A stretch of DNA of 64,000 bases, from positions 1 to 64,000 of the forward strand of contig JAYFQU010000025.1 in NCBI GenBank assembly GCA_034926785.1. Reading direction: 5' to 3'. Shown here one piece after another: positions 53,177 through 61,041 of this stretch (positions are counted from its first letter, which is position 1; each line of letters begins with the position of its first letter). The notes under the pieces are model-generated. The model was not told the DNA's origin. It was given only the letters and a program-made list of their open reading frames with translations, and did not search any database. The translations under genes were made by a program, and so were the position numbers. This stretch comes from UBA7703 sp034926785. Its GTDB lineage: Bacteria > Bacillota > Clostridia > Christensenellales > CAG-138.

Positions 53177-54043
53177 TTATTCAATCTCAATCTCGAGCAG
53201 TTCCGCCTGTGCGGCTGCCGCCGCGGCCCCTTCCAGATCGTGCTCGTAGAAGTTTACGATGCAGTGCATCGGGCAGACGGGAATACAGGCGCCGCAGCGG
53301 GTGCAGGTGGCCTCGTCTATGATTGCGACGCCGTTGATTACATGGATAGAGTCGGACGGGCATTGTTTTTCACAGCGTTTGCAGCCGACGCAGGCGGTTT
53401 TGCACTGCAGCCTTGCAATGCGGCCGATCGCCTCGTTGCGGCACATCACGACGACAGTCTGATCCTTTGGCAGCATCTGTATAATGCCGCGCGGGCAGGC
53501 GGCGACGCACATGGTGCAGCCGGTACAGACGTCGTCGTCAATCACCGCCACCCCGTCTACGATCGTAATCGCCCCAAACGCGCAATGAGAAATACAGTCC
53601 CCAAGACCAACACAGCCGAATTCACAGGCGTTTGGCCCGCCTGAGATGCCACTCGCCGCCCGGCAGGAAGGCACGCCGCTGTAGTCATAGCGTGCGGTGA
53701 CATGGTCGCAGGTTCCCTGGCAGCGCACACGCGCAACCATCGGTTCAACCGCCTCCGCACTCACGCCCATAATTTCAGCAATAGCTTTCACCGTTTTTTC
53801 ACCGCCGGGCGTACAGGCGTTTGCCCTCGCATCCCCGCGGACAACCGCCTCTGCATAGGCATCGCATCCGGCATAACCGCAGGCGCCGCAGTTTGCTCCC
53901 GCAACGGCCGCGCGAACCGCGCTCACGCGCTCGTCCACCTCGACGGAGAACTTTTTATCGGCAACGCCAAGCACGAGCCCAAAAAGAATACCGAGCCCGC
54001 CGAGGGCAAGTATGGCGTATAGAATCGGCAGATACTGCGCCAT
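53177..54043 (-). CDS. rnfB: Rnf complex subunit RnfB
   Basis: About 288 residues. One N-terminal membrane helix, then the Fe-S domain CGACGYAGCDAYAEAV, further cysteines (CEFGCVGLGDC), and three ferredoxin-like clusters CTGCTMCVAACP, CVGCKRCEKQCP and CTRCGACIPVCP. It takes electrons from reduced ferredoxin. ATG 54043 or GTG 54049 could start it; the gene overlaps or abuts rnfA. The C-terminus is Ala/Glu-rich. Confidence 0.96.
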   Translation of the reverse strand: MAQYLPILYAILALGGLGILFGLVLGVADKKFSVEVDERVSAVRAAVAGANCGACGYAGCDAYAEAVVRGDARANACTPGGEKTVKAIAEIMGVSAEAVEPMVARVRCQGTCDHVTARYDYSGVPSCRAASGISGGPNACEFGCVGLGDCISHCAFGAITIVDGVAVIDDDVCTGCTMCVAACPRGIIQMLPKDQTVVVMCRNEAIGRIARLQCKTACVGCKRCEKQCPSDSIHVINGVAIIDEATCTRCGACIPVCPMHCIVNFYEHDLEGAAAAAAQAELLEIEIE

Positions 54044-54045
54044 GA

Positions 54046-54642
54046 TCACATCACCCCCGCAAACATATTGGAGAAGCCCAGAAACGCGATGCTCATCAGC
54101 CCTGCGATGACCAGCGAAATTGGGAATCCCTTGAGCGGGGCGGCGATCTTCGCCGTCTCCAGTCGTTCCCGAACGCCGGCCATCAGCACGATCGCAACCA
54201 GGAACCCCAGCGCGCCAAACGTGCCGTTGAGTACGGAATAGAGCAGATTATAGCCCTCCGTGATATTAAGGATGGTCACGCCGAGCACCGCACAGTTGGT
54301 TGTGATCAGCGGCAGGTAGATGCCCAGAGCGGAATAGAGCGACGGGGCGGATTTTTTGAGGAACATCTCCACTACCTGCACCAGCGACGCGATGACGAGA
54401 ATGAACGCGATGGTATTGAGGTACTCCAGCTTGAGCGGTACGAGCAAATAGTAGTAAACAAAGTACGTAAACAAGCTTGCCAGCGCCATGACAAACGTCA
54501 CCGCGAGTCCCATACCAAACGCGGTTTCCACCTTGTTGGAAACGCCAAGGAATGGGCAGCAGCCGAGAAAGCGCGAAAAGATATAGTTATTCGTCAGCAC
54601 GCAACTGAACATAAAGAGAAGAATTTTCACAACAGGGCTCAT
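54046..54642 (-). CDS. rnfA: Rnf complex subunit RnfA
   Basis: 198 residues, six membrane helices. Cysteine pair regions typical of RnfA/NqrE are present (FLGCCPFLG and TNCAVLGV), which bind a [2Fe-2S] cluster in the membrane. Overlaps rnfE by four bases (ATGA). Confidence 0.96.
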   Translation of the reverse strand: MSPVVKILLFMFSCVLTNNYIFSRFLGCCPFLGVSNKVETAFGMGLAVTFVMALASLFTYFVYYYLLVPLKLEYLNTIAFILVIASLVQVVEMFLKKSAPSLYSALGIYLPLITTNCAVLGVTILNITEGYNLLYSVLNGTFGALGFLVAIVLMAGVRERLETAKIAAPLKGFPISLVIAGLMSIAFLGFSNMFAGVM

Positions 54643-55268
54643 TCGCTCTTCGCCTCCTTCCGCTTACCGGCCTTCATGCTCACGGCGTTAAACGCCGCAA
54701 GCAGCAAGCCGAACACGATGAATCCGCCGGCGGGGAGAATCAATAGCAGCATGGGCTGGTAGGATGCGCCAAACACCTGTGTCCCAAAGATCGTACCGTT
54801 GCCGAGAATCTCGCGAATACTGCCGATGAGCGTGAGCGCAACGGTGAAGCCAATGCCCATGCCAATGCCGTCCATCGCGCTGTGCAGTACCGGATTTTTA
54901 CTTGCGAAAGCCTCCGCGCGCGCAAGGATGATGCAGTTGACCACAATCAGCGGCAGAAAGATGCCGAGGCTCTGATACAGCGCGGGCAAAAACGCGTTCA
55001 TAAACATCTGCACCATGGTCACAAACGTGCAGATGACGATGATGAACGCCGGGATACGAATCTTATCGGGGATGAAGTTGCGCAGCATCGAGATCACGAC
55101 GTTGGAACCGATGAGCACAAACGTCGCCGCCGCTCCCATGCCGATGCCGTTGGTTGCGTTGGTCGTCACCGCCATGGTCGGGCAGGTGCCAAGCACCAGC
55201 CGGAACGTGGGGTTTTCGGTGATCAGGCCGTTAAAAAATACACTCTTAAGCGATGTTTTCTGTTCCAT
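54639..55268 (-). CDS. rnfE: Rnf complex subunit RnfE
   Basis: 209 residues, six helices, paralogue of RnfA in inverted topology, with LGTCPTMAVT and VNCIILARAEAFA carrying the cluster cysteines. It follows rnfG by four bases. Confidence 0.96.
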   Translation of the reverse strand: MEQKTSLKSVFFNGLITENPTFRLVLGTCPTMAVTTNATNGIGMGAAATFVLIGSNVVISMLRNFIPDKIRIPAFIIVICTFVTMVQMFMNAFLPALYQSLGIFLPLIVVNCIILARAEAFASKNPVLHSAMDGIGMGIGFTVALTLIGSIREILGNGTIFGTQVFGASYQPMLLLILPAGGFIVFGLLLAAFNAVSMKAGKRKEAKSE

Positions 55269-55272
55269 ATGG

Positions 55273-55824
55273 TTATCCCTCCGTCGGCGGCGTCAAACCG
55301 CCCAGCGCGAGAACCGCAGCGTTGACCGCCGTGGTCACCGCGCGGGATGTGATGGTTGCCGATGTGATGGCGTCGATGTCCCCGCCATCCTTCGCAAGCG
55401 CGATCGGCGCAGCTTTACCGACATATTGTTCGCCGAACCAGGCTTCCTTGGCGCGCGCGCCGAGGCCCGCGGTCTCCGAAAAGCTCGACCCGCCGATGGA
55501 AACGCCGGTCACCGCGCCGTTAATGTCGATGCCGACGGTGATTTCAATCTCACCGCCGTAACCCTTGGTGACGATGGTTCCGGTTTTTCCAACCAGAGCG
55601 CCGCTTGCATCATAACCAGCAAAGGCATCCTTCATGCCCTCCGGCGCGGTCTGTGCAGCGAAGGTTCCCGCTGCGGGCAGCACGGCGCGCCTCGCGGCAT
55701 CCGCCGCCTGCTCAGCCTGCACCTGAATCGCGGGCGCGGTGATCATATTCGTCAGCCCAAGCGCAAGCCCCGCAACAGCCGCGAGCAGAAAGAGCTTTAA
55801 GCCAAGTACAAGCACATTACGCAT
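55273..55824 (-). CDS. rnfG: Rnf complex subunit RnfG
   Basis: 183 residues. One N-terminal membrane helix and an FMN-binding domain with the flavinylation motif ITSATITSRAVTTAVN (the Thr before the second Thr-Ser carries covalent FMN). GGGGAGG precedes the ATG; it overlaps rnfD by eight bases. Confidence 0.95.
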   Translation of the reverse strand: MRNVLVLGLKLFLLAAVAGLALGLTNMITAPAIQVQAEQAADAARRAVLPAAGTFAAQTAPEGMKDAFAGYDASGALVGKTGTIVTKGYGGEIEITVGIDINGAVTGVSIGGSSFSETAGLGARAKEAWFGEQYVGKAAPIALAKDGGDIDAITSATITSRAVTTAVNAAVLALGGLTPPTEG

Positions 55825-56761
55825 TCGTCTTCACCTCCCCGTAAATTCTGCTGTGCAGCATACGATCGATGAGTGGGGTGAGCACGTTCATGATTAGGAT
55901 CGCGTAGGTCGTGCCCTCCGGATAACCGCCGAACGTGCGGATCAGCGCAATGAGAAGTCCCGCTCCGCCTGCAAAGATCATTTGCCCCGCGTGCGTCATG
56001 GGGCTGGTGACATAGTCCGTCGCCATAAACACCGCGCCGAAGAGCACGCTGCCAACGAGCACACCCTGAAGCGGATCGCCGCCGAAGAGCCAGGTGAAGA
56101 GCATGAACGAGCCGATCATGGTGACGGGGATGTGCCAGGTGATCGTCTTTCGAATCAGCAGGTACGCAAGACCGAGCAGGATTGCAATCTTGCTCACCTC
56201 GCCGATGCAGCCGGGAATCCGGCCAATAAAGCACTGGATCAGCGACGGGGCCGCGGCGGCACCCGCTTCGCCGGAGAGCATTGCCAGCGGCGTTGCGCCG
56301 GAGACCGCGTCAAACGGGGTTACATAGGCGCCACCGCTCATCAGCGCAGGCCAGCTGGCAAGCAGCACCGCGCGGGCGGCGATTGCGGGGTTGACGAAGT
56401 TATCGCCAATGCCGCCAAAGAGCTGCTTGACCAGCAGAATCGCGACCGCGCTGCCGACCACCAGCATCCACCATGGCGCGGTGGACGGCATATTCATCGC
56501 GAGAATAATGCCCGTCACTATGGCGGAGAGATCGTTAATCGTAATCGGTTTCTTGAAGATCACCTGCCAGAGAAACTCCCACACGACGCAGGACGCGACG
56601 CAGATAAGGATGACGCGCAGAGCGGCCCAGCCAAAGAGCCAAACACCTGCAACCACCGTCGGCATGAGCGCGGTGATCACGTCCAGCATCAACACGGAAG
56701 TCGTATCCTTTGCAAAGATATGCGGCGCCGCCGACACGGCAAATCGCTTTTTCGTTTCCAT
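55817..56761 (-). CDS. rnfD: Rnf complex subunit RnfD
   Basis: 314 residues, about ten membrane helices. VSGATPLAML is the covalent FMN attachment site. ATG 56761 has a perfect GGAGGTGA nine bases upstream, which itself overlaps the rnfC stop; the longer reading to 56989 lies inside rnfC and is rejected. Confidence 0.96.
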   Translation of the reverse strand: METKKRFAVSAAPHIFAKDTTSVLMLDVITALMPTVVAGVWLFGWAALRVILICVASCVVWEFLWQVIFKKPITINDLSAIVTGIILAMNMPSTAPWWMLVVGSAVAILLVKQLFGGIGDNFVNPAIAARAVLLASWPALMSGGAYVTPFDAVSGATPLAMLSGEAGAAAAPSLIQCFIGRIPGCIGEVSKIAILLGLAYLLIRKTITWHIPVTMIGSFMLFTWLFGGDPLQGVLVGSVLFGAVFMATDYVTSPMTHAGQMIFAGGAGLLIALIRTFGGYPEGTTYAILIMNVLTPLIDRMLHSRIYGEVKTNA

Positions 56762-56766
56762 TCGGG

Positions 56767-58083
56767 TCACCTCCTCGCCTTTGCGGCAATCTCTTCCCTC
56801 GCGGCCTTGTAGCTCGCGGTGAGATAGCGCCGCGCGGGGCAGATATAGGAGCACGCGCCGCAGAGCACGCAGTCCATAAGTCCGTGCTGCTTTGCGCCTT
56901 CCAGATCGTGTTTGTCCAGATCCGAGCGCAGCAGGTATGGGTGCAGCCCGATCGGGCAGACATGCACGCAACGCGCGCAGCGGATGCATGCGGTTTCCTG
57001 CATGGCCTTCGCCTGCTGTTCGTCAAACGCGATGATACCGTTGGTCGCCTTTGTCGCCGCCGCTTCCAGATCCGCCGCGCAAAGCCCCGTCATGGGACCG
57101 CCGGCAAACACCTTATGCGCACAATCGAGCAGACCGCCGCAGGCCGCAATCGCGTCCTCATAGCGCGTGCCGACGCGCAAAAGCAGATTGCCTGGTTCCT
57201 TCACGCAGCCGGTCACGGTCGTGATGCGCTCCACAAGCGGTTTGCCAAGCGACACCGCATCATTCACGGCGGCGGCGGTGCTCACGTTAAATACCAGCGC
57301 GCCCGCGTCCAGCGGCAGCTTTCCGCGCGGAACCTCACGCCCGGTAACCACTTTGATCAGTTGCTTTTCCGAGCCTTGCGGATATTTTGTTTTAAGCGGA
57401 AGAATTTGAATATTCTCATAGGCCGAAGCGGCCTGCTGCATGACTTGAATGGCGTCCGGCTTGTTGGATTCGATGGCAACAACCCCCCGGGATACGCCCG
57501 TTGCGCGGAGGATTAGCCTGAGCCCGGCGAGGATGCCCTCCGGGCTTTCCAGCATCAGCCGGTGGTCGGCGGTAAGATAGGGTTCACACTCCGCGCCGTT
57601 GAGAATGATGACGTCCGCATGCTTCCCTTCGGGAATGGTCATCTTGATGTGCGTTGGAAATGCCGCGCCGCCCATACCGCAGATCCCCGCGTTTTTCACG
57701 GCGGCAATGATTTCTTCAGGCGCGGCGCGTTCCGCACCCAACGGCGTGAGCGGCACCCATTCCTCCAAGCGGTCGTTTCGAATGCCGATGCAGAGCTCCG
57801 GCCTGCTCCGCAGCATCTGTCGCTCCTCCACAAACAGCACCTCTCCCGATACGCTCGCGTGAACGGGAAGCCCTAACGCGCCAACCGGTGTTGCAATCAG
57901 TTCCCCCAGCTTTACGCGCTGCCCTTTGGTCACGCATGGCTCGCTCGGCGCCCCTAGATGCATCCCGACGGGGATTACCACCGTGTCCGGCATGACGGCC
58001 CGTACGACGCTATCCCGCGTCAGCGGCTTGCCTTCGCCGATCTGGCGAAGCGGGTGAACGCCGCCTTGAAACGATTTCCTCAA
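56767..58083 (-). CDS. rnfC: Rnf complex subunit RnfC
   Basis: 438 residues. Start of the rnfCDGEAB operon, the order found in clostridia. NADH/FMN-binding region GICGMGGAAFPTHIKM, an SLBB domain around GREVPRGKLPLDAG, and two [4Fe-4S] sites CIRCARCVHVCP and CVLCGACSYICP. It reduces NAD with electrons from ferredoxin while the complex pumps Na+ or H+. Start TTG 58083 with AGGTGG upstream. Confidence 0.96.
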   Translation of the reverse strand: MRKSFQGGVHPLRQIGEGKPLTRDSVVRAVMPDTVVIPVGMHLGAPSEPCVTKGQRVKLGELIATPVGALGLPVHASVSGEVLFVEERQMLRSRPELCIGIRNDRLEEWVPLTPLGAERAAPEEIIAAVKNAGICGMGGAAFPTHIKMTIPEGKHADVIILNGAECEPYLTADHRLMLESPEGILAGLRLILRATGVSRGVVAIESNKPDAIQVMQQAASAYENIQILPLKTKYPQGSEKQLIKVVTGREVPRGKLPLDAGALVFNVSTAAAVNDAVSLGKPLVERITTVTGCVKEPGNLLLRVGTRYEDAIAACGGLLDCAHKVFAGGPMTGLCAADLEAAATKATNGIIAFDEQQAKAMQETACIRCARCVHVCPIGLHPYLLRSDLDKHDLEGAKQHGLMDCVLCGACSYICPARRYLTASYKAAREEIAAKARR

Positions 58084-58251
58084 ATCCTATCCACCTGCCT
58101 TACATAGTTCAGACGTAGCTGCCCCGCTACGTCCGGTCGACTAAATTTCAGTATAAGGGAACAAAACAGAAATGTACAGATGTGGTTGCCGCGGAAAGCA
58201 CGGTTTTCCTATCTCTCGGCTTTTATGCGTTTTGAATGGCGGTTTCATAAA

Positions 58252-58278
58252 AAGAACCGCCAGAATATGGCGGTTCTT
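58252..58278 (-). terminator. Terminator of the amidase-like gene
   Basis: AGAACCGCC/GGCGGTTCT hairpin followed by TTTTT on the minus strand, 13 bases after the stop codon. Confidence 0.88.
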
Positions 58279-58290
58279 CTGTTCATAAGG

Positions 58291-59166
58291 TTATTGATTG
58301 ACGCCAAGATACTTCAAAATACCGTTGACAATCCCCTGCGCCATGGTCTGCTGAAACTCGGCGTTATTGATCTTTTTATCCTCGGCAGAGTTGCTGATAT
58401 GCCCGAGGAAGAGCGTGCAAACGGGCGCGTTTGTCTTGTTTAGGAAGGTTTCGTCGGTCTTATTTACGATGGACTCCCCCCCGACTTCGCGCAACGGCAA
58501 ACTGGTTGCGTCCACATAGGCGCCGAGCACGCTGGAGGCGAGTTTGTCGCAGTCCGCCTTCTTGTCGTGCTTTTCAGGAACCCAGGCCATCGTTCCGCGC
58601 GTATCAGAGGATTTCACGGAATTGCACTCGATTCGAACGGCGATCTCAACCTTTCCGTCGTTCAGAATCTTGACGCGCTCCGCCGCGGTCTTGTCGTCCT
58701 TCGCATCCTTGAGCGTAAAGACAACCGTAGCGCCCTCCGCCTCTAATTTTTCCTTGACCAGCGTCGCCACCGCGAAGTTGAGGCGATTGGCGTATACCTT
58801 TGTAGAAACACCCTGAATCTGTGAACTGTAACCGCGCGCGGGATCGATGCCAATCACGTGCCCGTCGAGCGATCCAGGCGGTTCTTCGGTCGGCGTTGGC
58901 GTTGCGCCGGGTTCCAGCGTAGGTGTCGGAGTGGGTTCCATGGGGTTGATGGTCGGCGTCGGCGTTGCCGTGACCGGCGCAACGGTCGGAGAAGGCGACG
59001 GCGTGGCGTTCGCAATTTGATAGCTCACGATGGCGGGAGAAATAACCCCTGCAACGAGCGCATAGGTCACGCCCGCGAGCAGAATCAGGATCATAGCGCA
59101 TAGAATACCGAATGCGAGCGGGTTATTGATGCGAAACGTTCTCCTGCGCTTAACAATCTTTTTCAT
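58291..59166 (-). CDS. Amidase_3-like exported protein lacking zinc ligands
   Basis: 291 residues. One membrane helix (about 19-45), a Thr/Pro-rich spacer (repeated TPTPT units), then an N-acetylmuramoyl-L-alanine amidase fold. The zinc positions are not conserved: IGIDPARGYS replaces the usual DPGHGG, RIECNS replaces the usual SxHxN, and LFLGHISN replaces the usual VExGFLSN. It is therefore probably inactive as an amidase and may bind or regulate. GAGGTGG precedes ATG 59166; an extended -10 TGTTACAAT lies 24 bases further upstream. Confidence 0.8.
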   Translation of the reverse strand: MKKIVKRRRTFRINNPLAFGILCAMILILLAGVTYALVAGVISPAIVSYQIANATPSPSPTVAPVTATPTPTINPMEPTPTPTLEPGATPTPTEEPPGSLDGHVIGIDPARGYSSQIQGVSTKVYANRLNFAVATLVKEKLEAEGATVVFTLKDAKDDKTAAERVKILNDGKVEIAVRIECNSVKSSDTRGTMAWVPEKHDKKADCDKLASSVLGAYVDATSLPLREVGGESIVNKTDETFLNKTNAPVCTLFLGHISNSAEDKKINNAEFQQTMAQGIVNGILKYLGVNQ

Positions 59167-59249
59167 GCTCTCCACCTCAGTCGTGCTATCAAAGGTATTG
59201 TAACACGCACCTCTTGGAAAGTACCATAGGGAAACACAAGATTTTCAAA

Positions 59250-59520
59250 TTTTCTACGTTTTTGTTTGAAAAAAGACATGACTTTTTGGCGCGGTACCAC
59301 CTCGCCAAAACGCCCGATCTTCTGCGTAAAACGCCGGAATATGCGGGTTTTCACGTGTCCGCGCATCATCTTGGCGGGTTTTTCCGCGCGTCTTCTGGAA
59401 ATAAACGCGAAAAACGATTCCCTTTTGCTTAACAATGGATTCCTCTTTTTCCGGCATACGGCCGAACGCCGCAAATCCATCTTAATACGTACGAAACCGA
59501 TTGAAACTGTTGAATTTTTA
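59250..59520 (-). other. T-box-like motif in a gene-free gap
   Basis: On the minus strand GAGGTGGTACCGCGCC (59286-59301 area) matches the T-box consensus GGTGGNACCGCG, followed by AAAAAG..CTTTTTT. No clear stem I, AGAG bulge or specifier is visible upstream, and the gene downstream is not amino-acid related. Could be a decayed T-box or chance. The rest of this 390-base gap holds the promoter at 59529 and no gene that I can support. Confidence 0.3.
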
Positions 59521-59528
59521 TTTTTAAC

Positions 59529-59558
59529 TTGAAGCTGCTCTTCTGCGAATTATATAAT
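59529..59558 (+). promoter_or_regulatory. Promoter of the phospholipase C-like gene
   Basis: TTGAAG (59529-59534), 18 bases, TATAAT (59553-59558). The ATG at 59565 starts six bases after the -10 box, so the transcript should begin at the start codon. Confidence 0.65.
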
Positions 59559-59564
59559 GCATGT

Positions 59565-60437
59565 ATGCCATATAATTATACGCATGCGCTGGTTGGCCTT
59601 GCCGCGCTGAAACAATCCAATGAGGCCGTCTCCGCGCTCGTCGCGGCGAACAAGGGCGAGTTCCTCATCGGCACCATGGGTCCCGACCCCTACTTTGGGG
59701 ACGAGATGCCAAGGCCGTTGTTTTCGCATTCCCGCGTCGACCTCGCGCAGAAGCTGCATGAAACGGACGTGCGCAAAATCTTTCTCGCGATGCTGCCGCT
59801 TGCGAAAGGCAGCGCGCCGCTTTGCGCCTATCTGCTCGGGTTTCTCTGCCACTTTTTGCTGGACACCAACGCGCATCCATATATCGAGGCGCGTTTCCCC
59901 GGTTCCCAGCACACGCCTTCCGAGATACAGATCGATTTCATGATGACCGATCGCGTCGCCCTGCCCGGCATACCGCAGAAGCCGCGCGCTTTCTATCGCA
60001 CGAATCACCTTTGCGAGCTGAATATGCTGCATGCCGCGCTTGCCAGAGAGATGTTTGGCGTAGATTCCAAGGACGCATTCGCCCGCAGCTTTCGAAAATG
60101 GATTCTGGTGAACTCCCTCTCGTTTGACCCGCACAATCGAAAACTGCGCTTCTTTGGTGCGTTGGAACAGCTCTTGGTTATAAAAGGAAAGATGACGGGC
60201 TATCTGGTCTCCCGCCATCCCGACCCCAATGACCGGCTGAACCTCTCCCACGCCATTTGGCGCGCGCCCTGGGAGGCGGCGTCTGAGCGCGCGGAATCGT
60301 TCCCGGATCTATTTGACCGCGCCTGCGCCGAAAGCGCGCCCTTGCTCAACGCGGCATATGCCGCTATGCAGGGCGGCGATACGGCGGAAGCGCTGCGGCT
60401 GATCGGCGCACGGAGGATGGATGCAAGACCGGTTTGA
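59565..60437 (+). CDS. Zinc-dependent phospholipase C-like protein
   Basis: 290 residues. Starts MPYNYTHALVGLAAL, with GTMGPDPYFGD and LLGFLCHFLLDTNAHPYIEA, the His/Asp zinc-binding pattern of the zinc-dependent phospholipase C family (PF00882). No signal peptide. Some similar proteins are of unknown role. ATG 59565 is chosen over TTG 59529, which is part of the -35 box. Overlaps the next gene by 17 bases. Confidence 0.82.
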   Translation: MPYNYTHALVGLAALKQSNEAVSALVAANKGEFLIGTMGPDPYFGDEMPRPLFSHSRVDLAQKLHETDVRKIFLAMLPLAKGSAPLCAYLLGFLCHFLLDTNAHPYIEARFPGSQHTPSEIQIDFMMTDRVALPGIPQKPRAFYRTNHLCELNMLHAALAREMFGVDSKDAFARSFRKWILVNSLSFDPHNRKLRFFGALEQLLVIKGKMTGYLVSRHPDPNDRLNLSHAIWRAPWEAASERAESFPDLFDRACAESAPLLNAAYAAMQGGDTAEALRLIGARRMDARPV

Positions 60438-60945
60438 ACGCGCAGCCGCCTGCTGCTTTACGGGACACAGACCCAACGCGCTGCCCGCCCTCGGCAAAGA
60501 GGACACAGAGGAGATGCAGAGCCTGGTTTTTCTGCTGGAACGCGCGGTGACCGACGCGCTGGAGAGCGGCGTAACAGATTTTTACGTCGGCGGCGCGCAG
60601 GGGTTTGATACGCTCGCGGCGGAGGCCGTCCTGCGCATGCGTTGGCTGTTTCCCGATCTGTCACTGCACCTCGCCCTGCCGGGAAGGGATCAGACGAAGG
60701 GTTGGAACGAGCGGGATCTTGCCCGCTATGAATCCATTTATCAAGACGCCGCGGAGGTCTGGTATGCGGCCGACCTCTGTTCGCCGGAGTCCATGCGCAG
60801 GAGAAACCGGTATCTGGTCGATCACGCGGGTCGGTGCGTCGCGTATCTTAGGCGCATGCGCGGCGGCACGCTCTACACGGTCAACTACGCGCTGGACAGC
60901 GGTATCCCCGTGGATAATCTCGCCGAGCGTATGATGTTGCTCTAA
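60421..60945 (+). CDS. SLOG-family protein (DUF1273/YpsA type)
   Basis: 174 residues. CCFTGHRPNALP and DFYVGGAQGFDTLAAE are the family's Rossmann-like nucleotide-binding signatures, and a late RNRYLVDHAG also fits. YpsA proteins have been linked to cell division and stress in other Firmicutes; SLOG proteins bind nucleotide-derived ligands. GGAGG lies four bases before the ATG, within the preceding gene. Confidence 0.88.
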   Translation: MQDRFERAAACCFTGHRPNALPALGKEDTEEMQSLVFLLERAVTDALESGVTDFYVGGAQGFDTLAAEAVLRMRWLFPDLSLHLALPGRDQTKGWNERDLARYESIYQDAAEVWYAADLCSPESMRRRNRYLVDHAGRCVAYLRRMRGGTLYTVNYALDSGIPVDNLAERMMLL

Positions 60946-60958
60946 GCTCCAGAATATT

Positions 60959-60998
60959 GGCGCTTTCCGGGCGGTTTGCCGCGGAGAGCGCTTTTTTA
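60959..60998 (+). terminator. Terminator after the SLOG gene
   Basis: GCGCTtTCCG/GCGGAgAGCGC hairpin followed by TTTTTT. Confidence 0.8.
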
Positions 60999-61002
60999 TT
61001 CC

Positions 61003-61032
61003 TTGCCACTGATTACGGATTCATGCTACAAT
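61003..61032 (+). promoter_or_regulatory. Promoter of the MATE gene
   Basis: TTGCCA (61003-61008), 18 bases, TACAAT (61027-61032), nine bases before the ATG; no Shine-Dalgarno site. Confidence 0.6.
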
Positions 61033-61041
61033 CCGTACACT

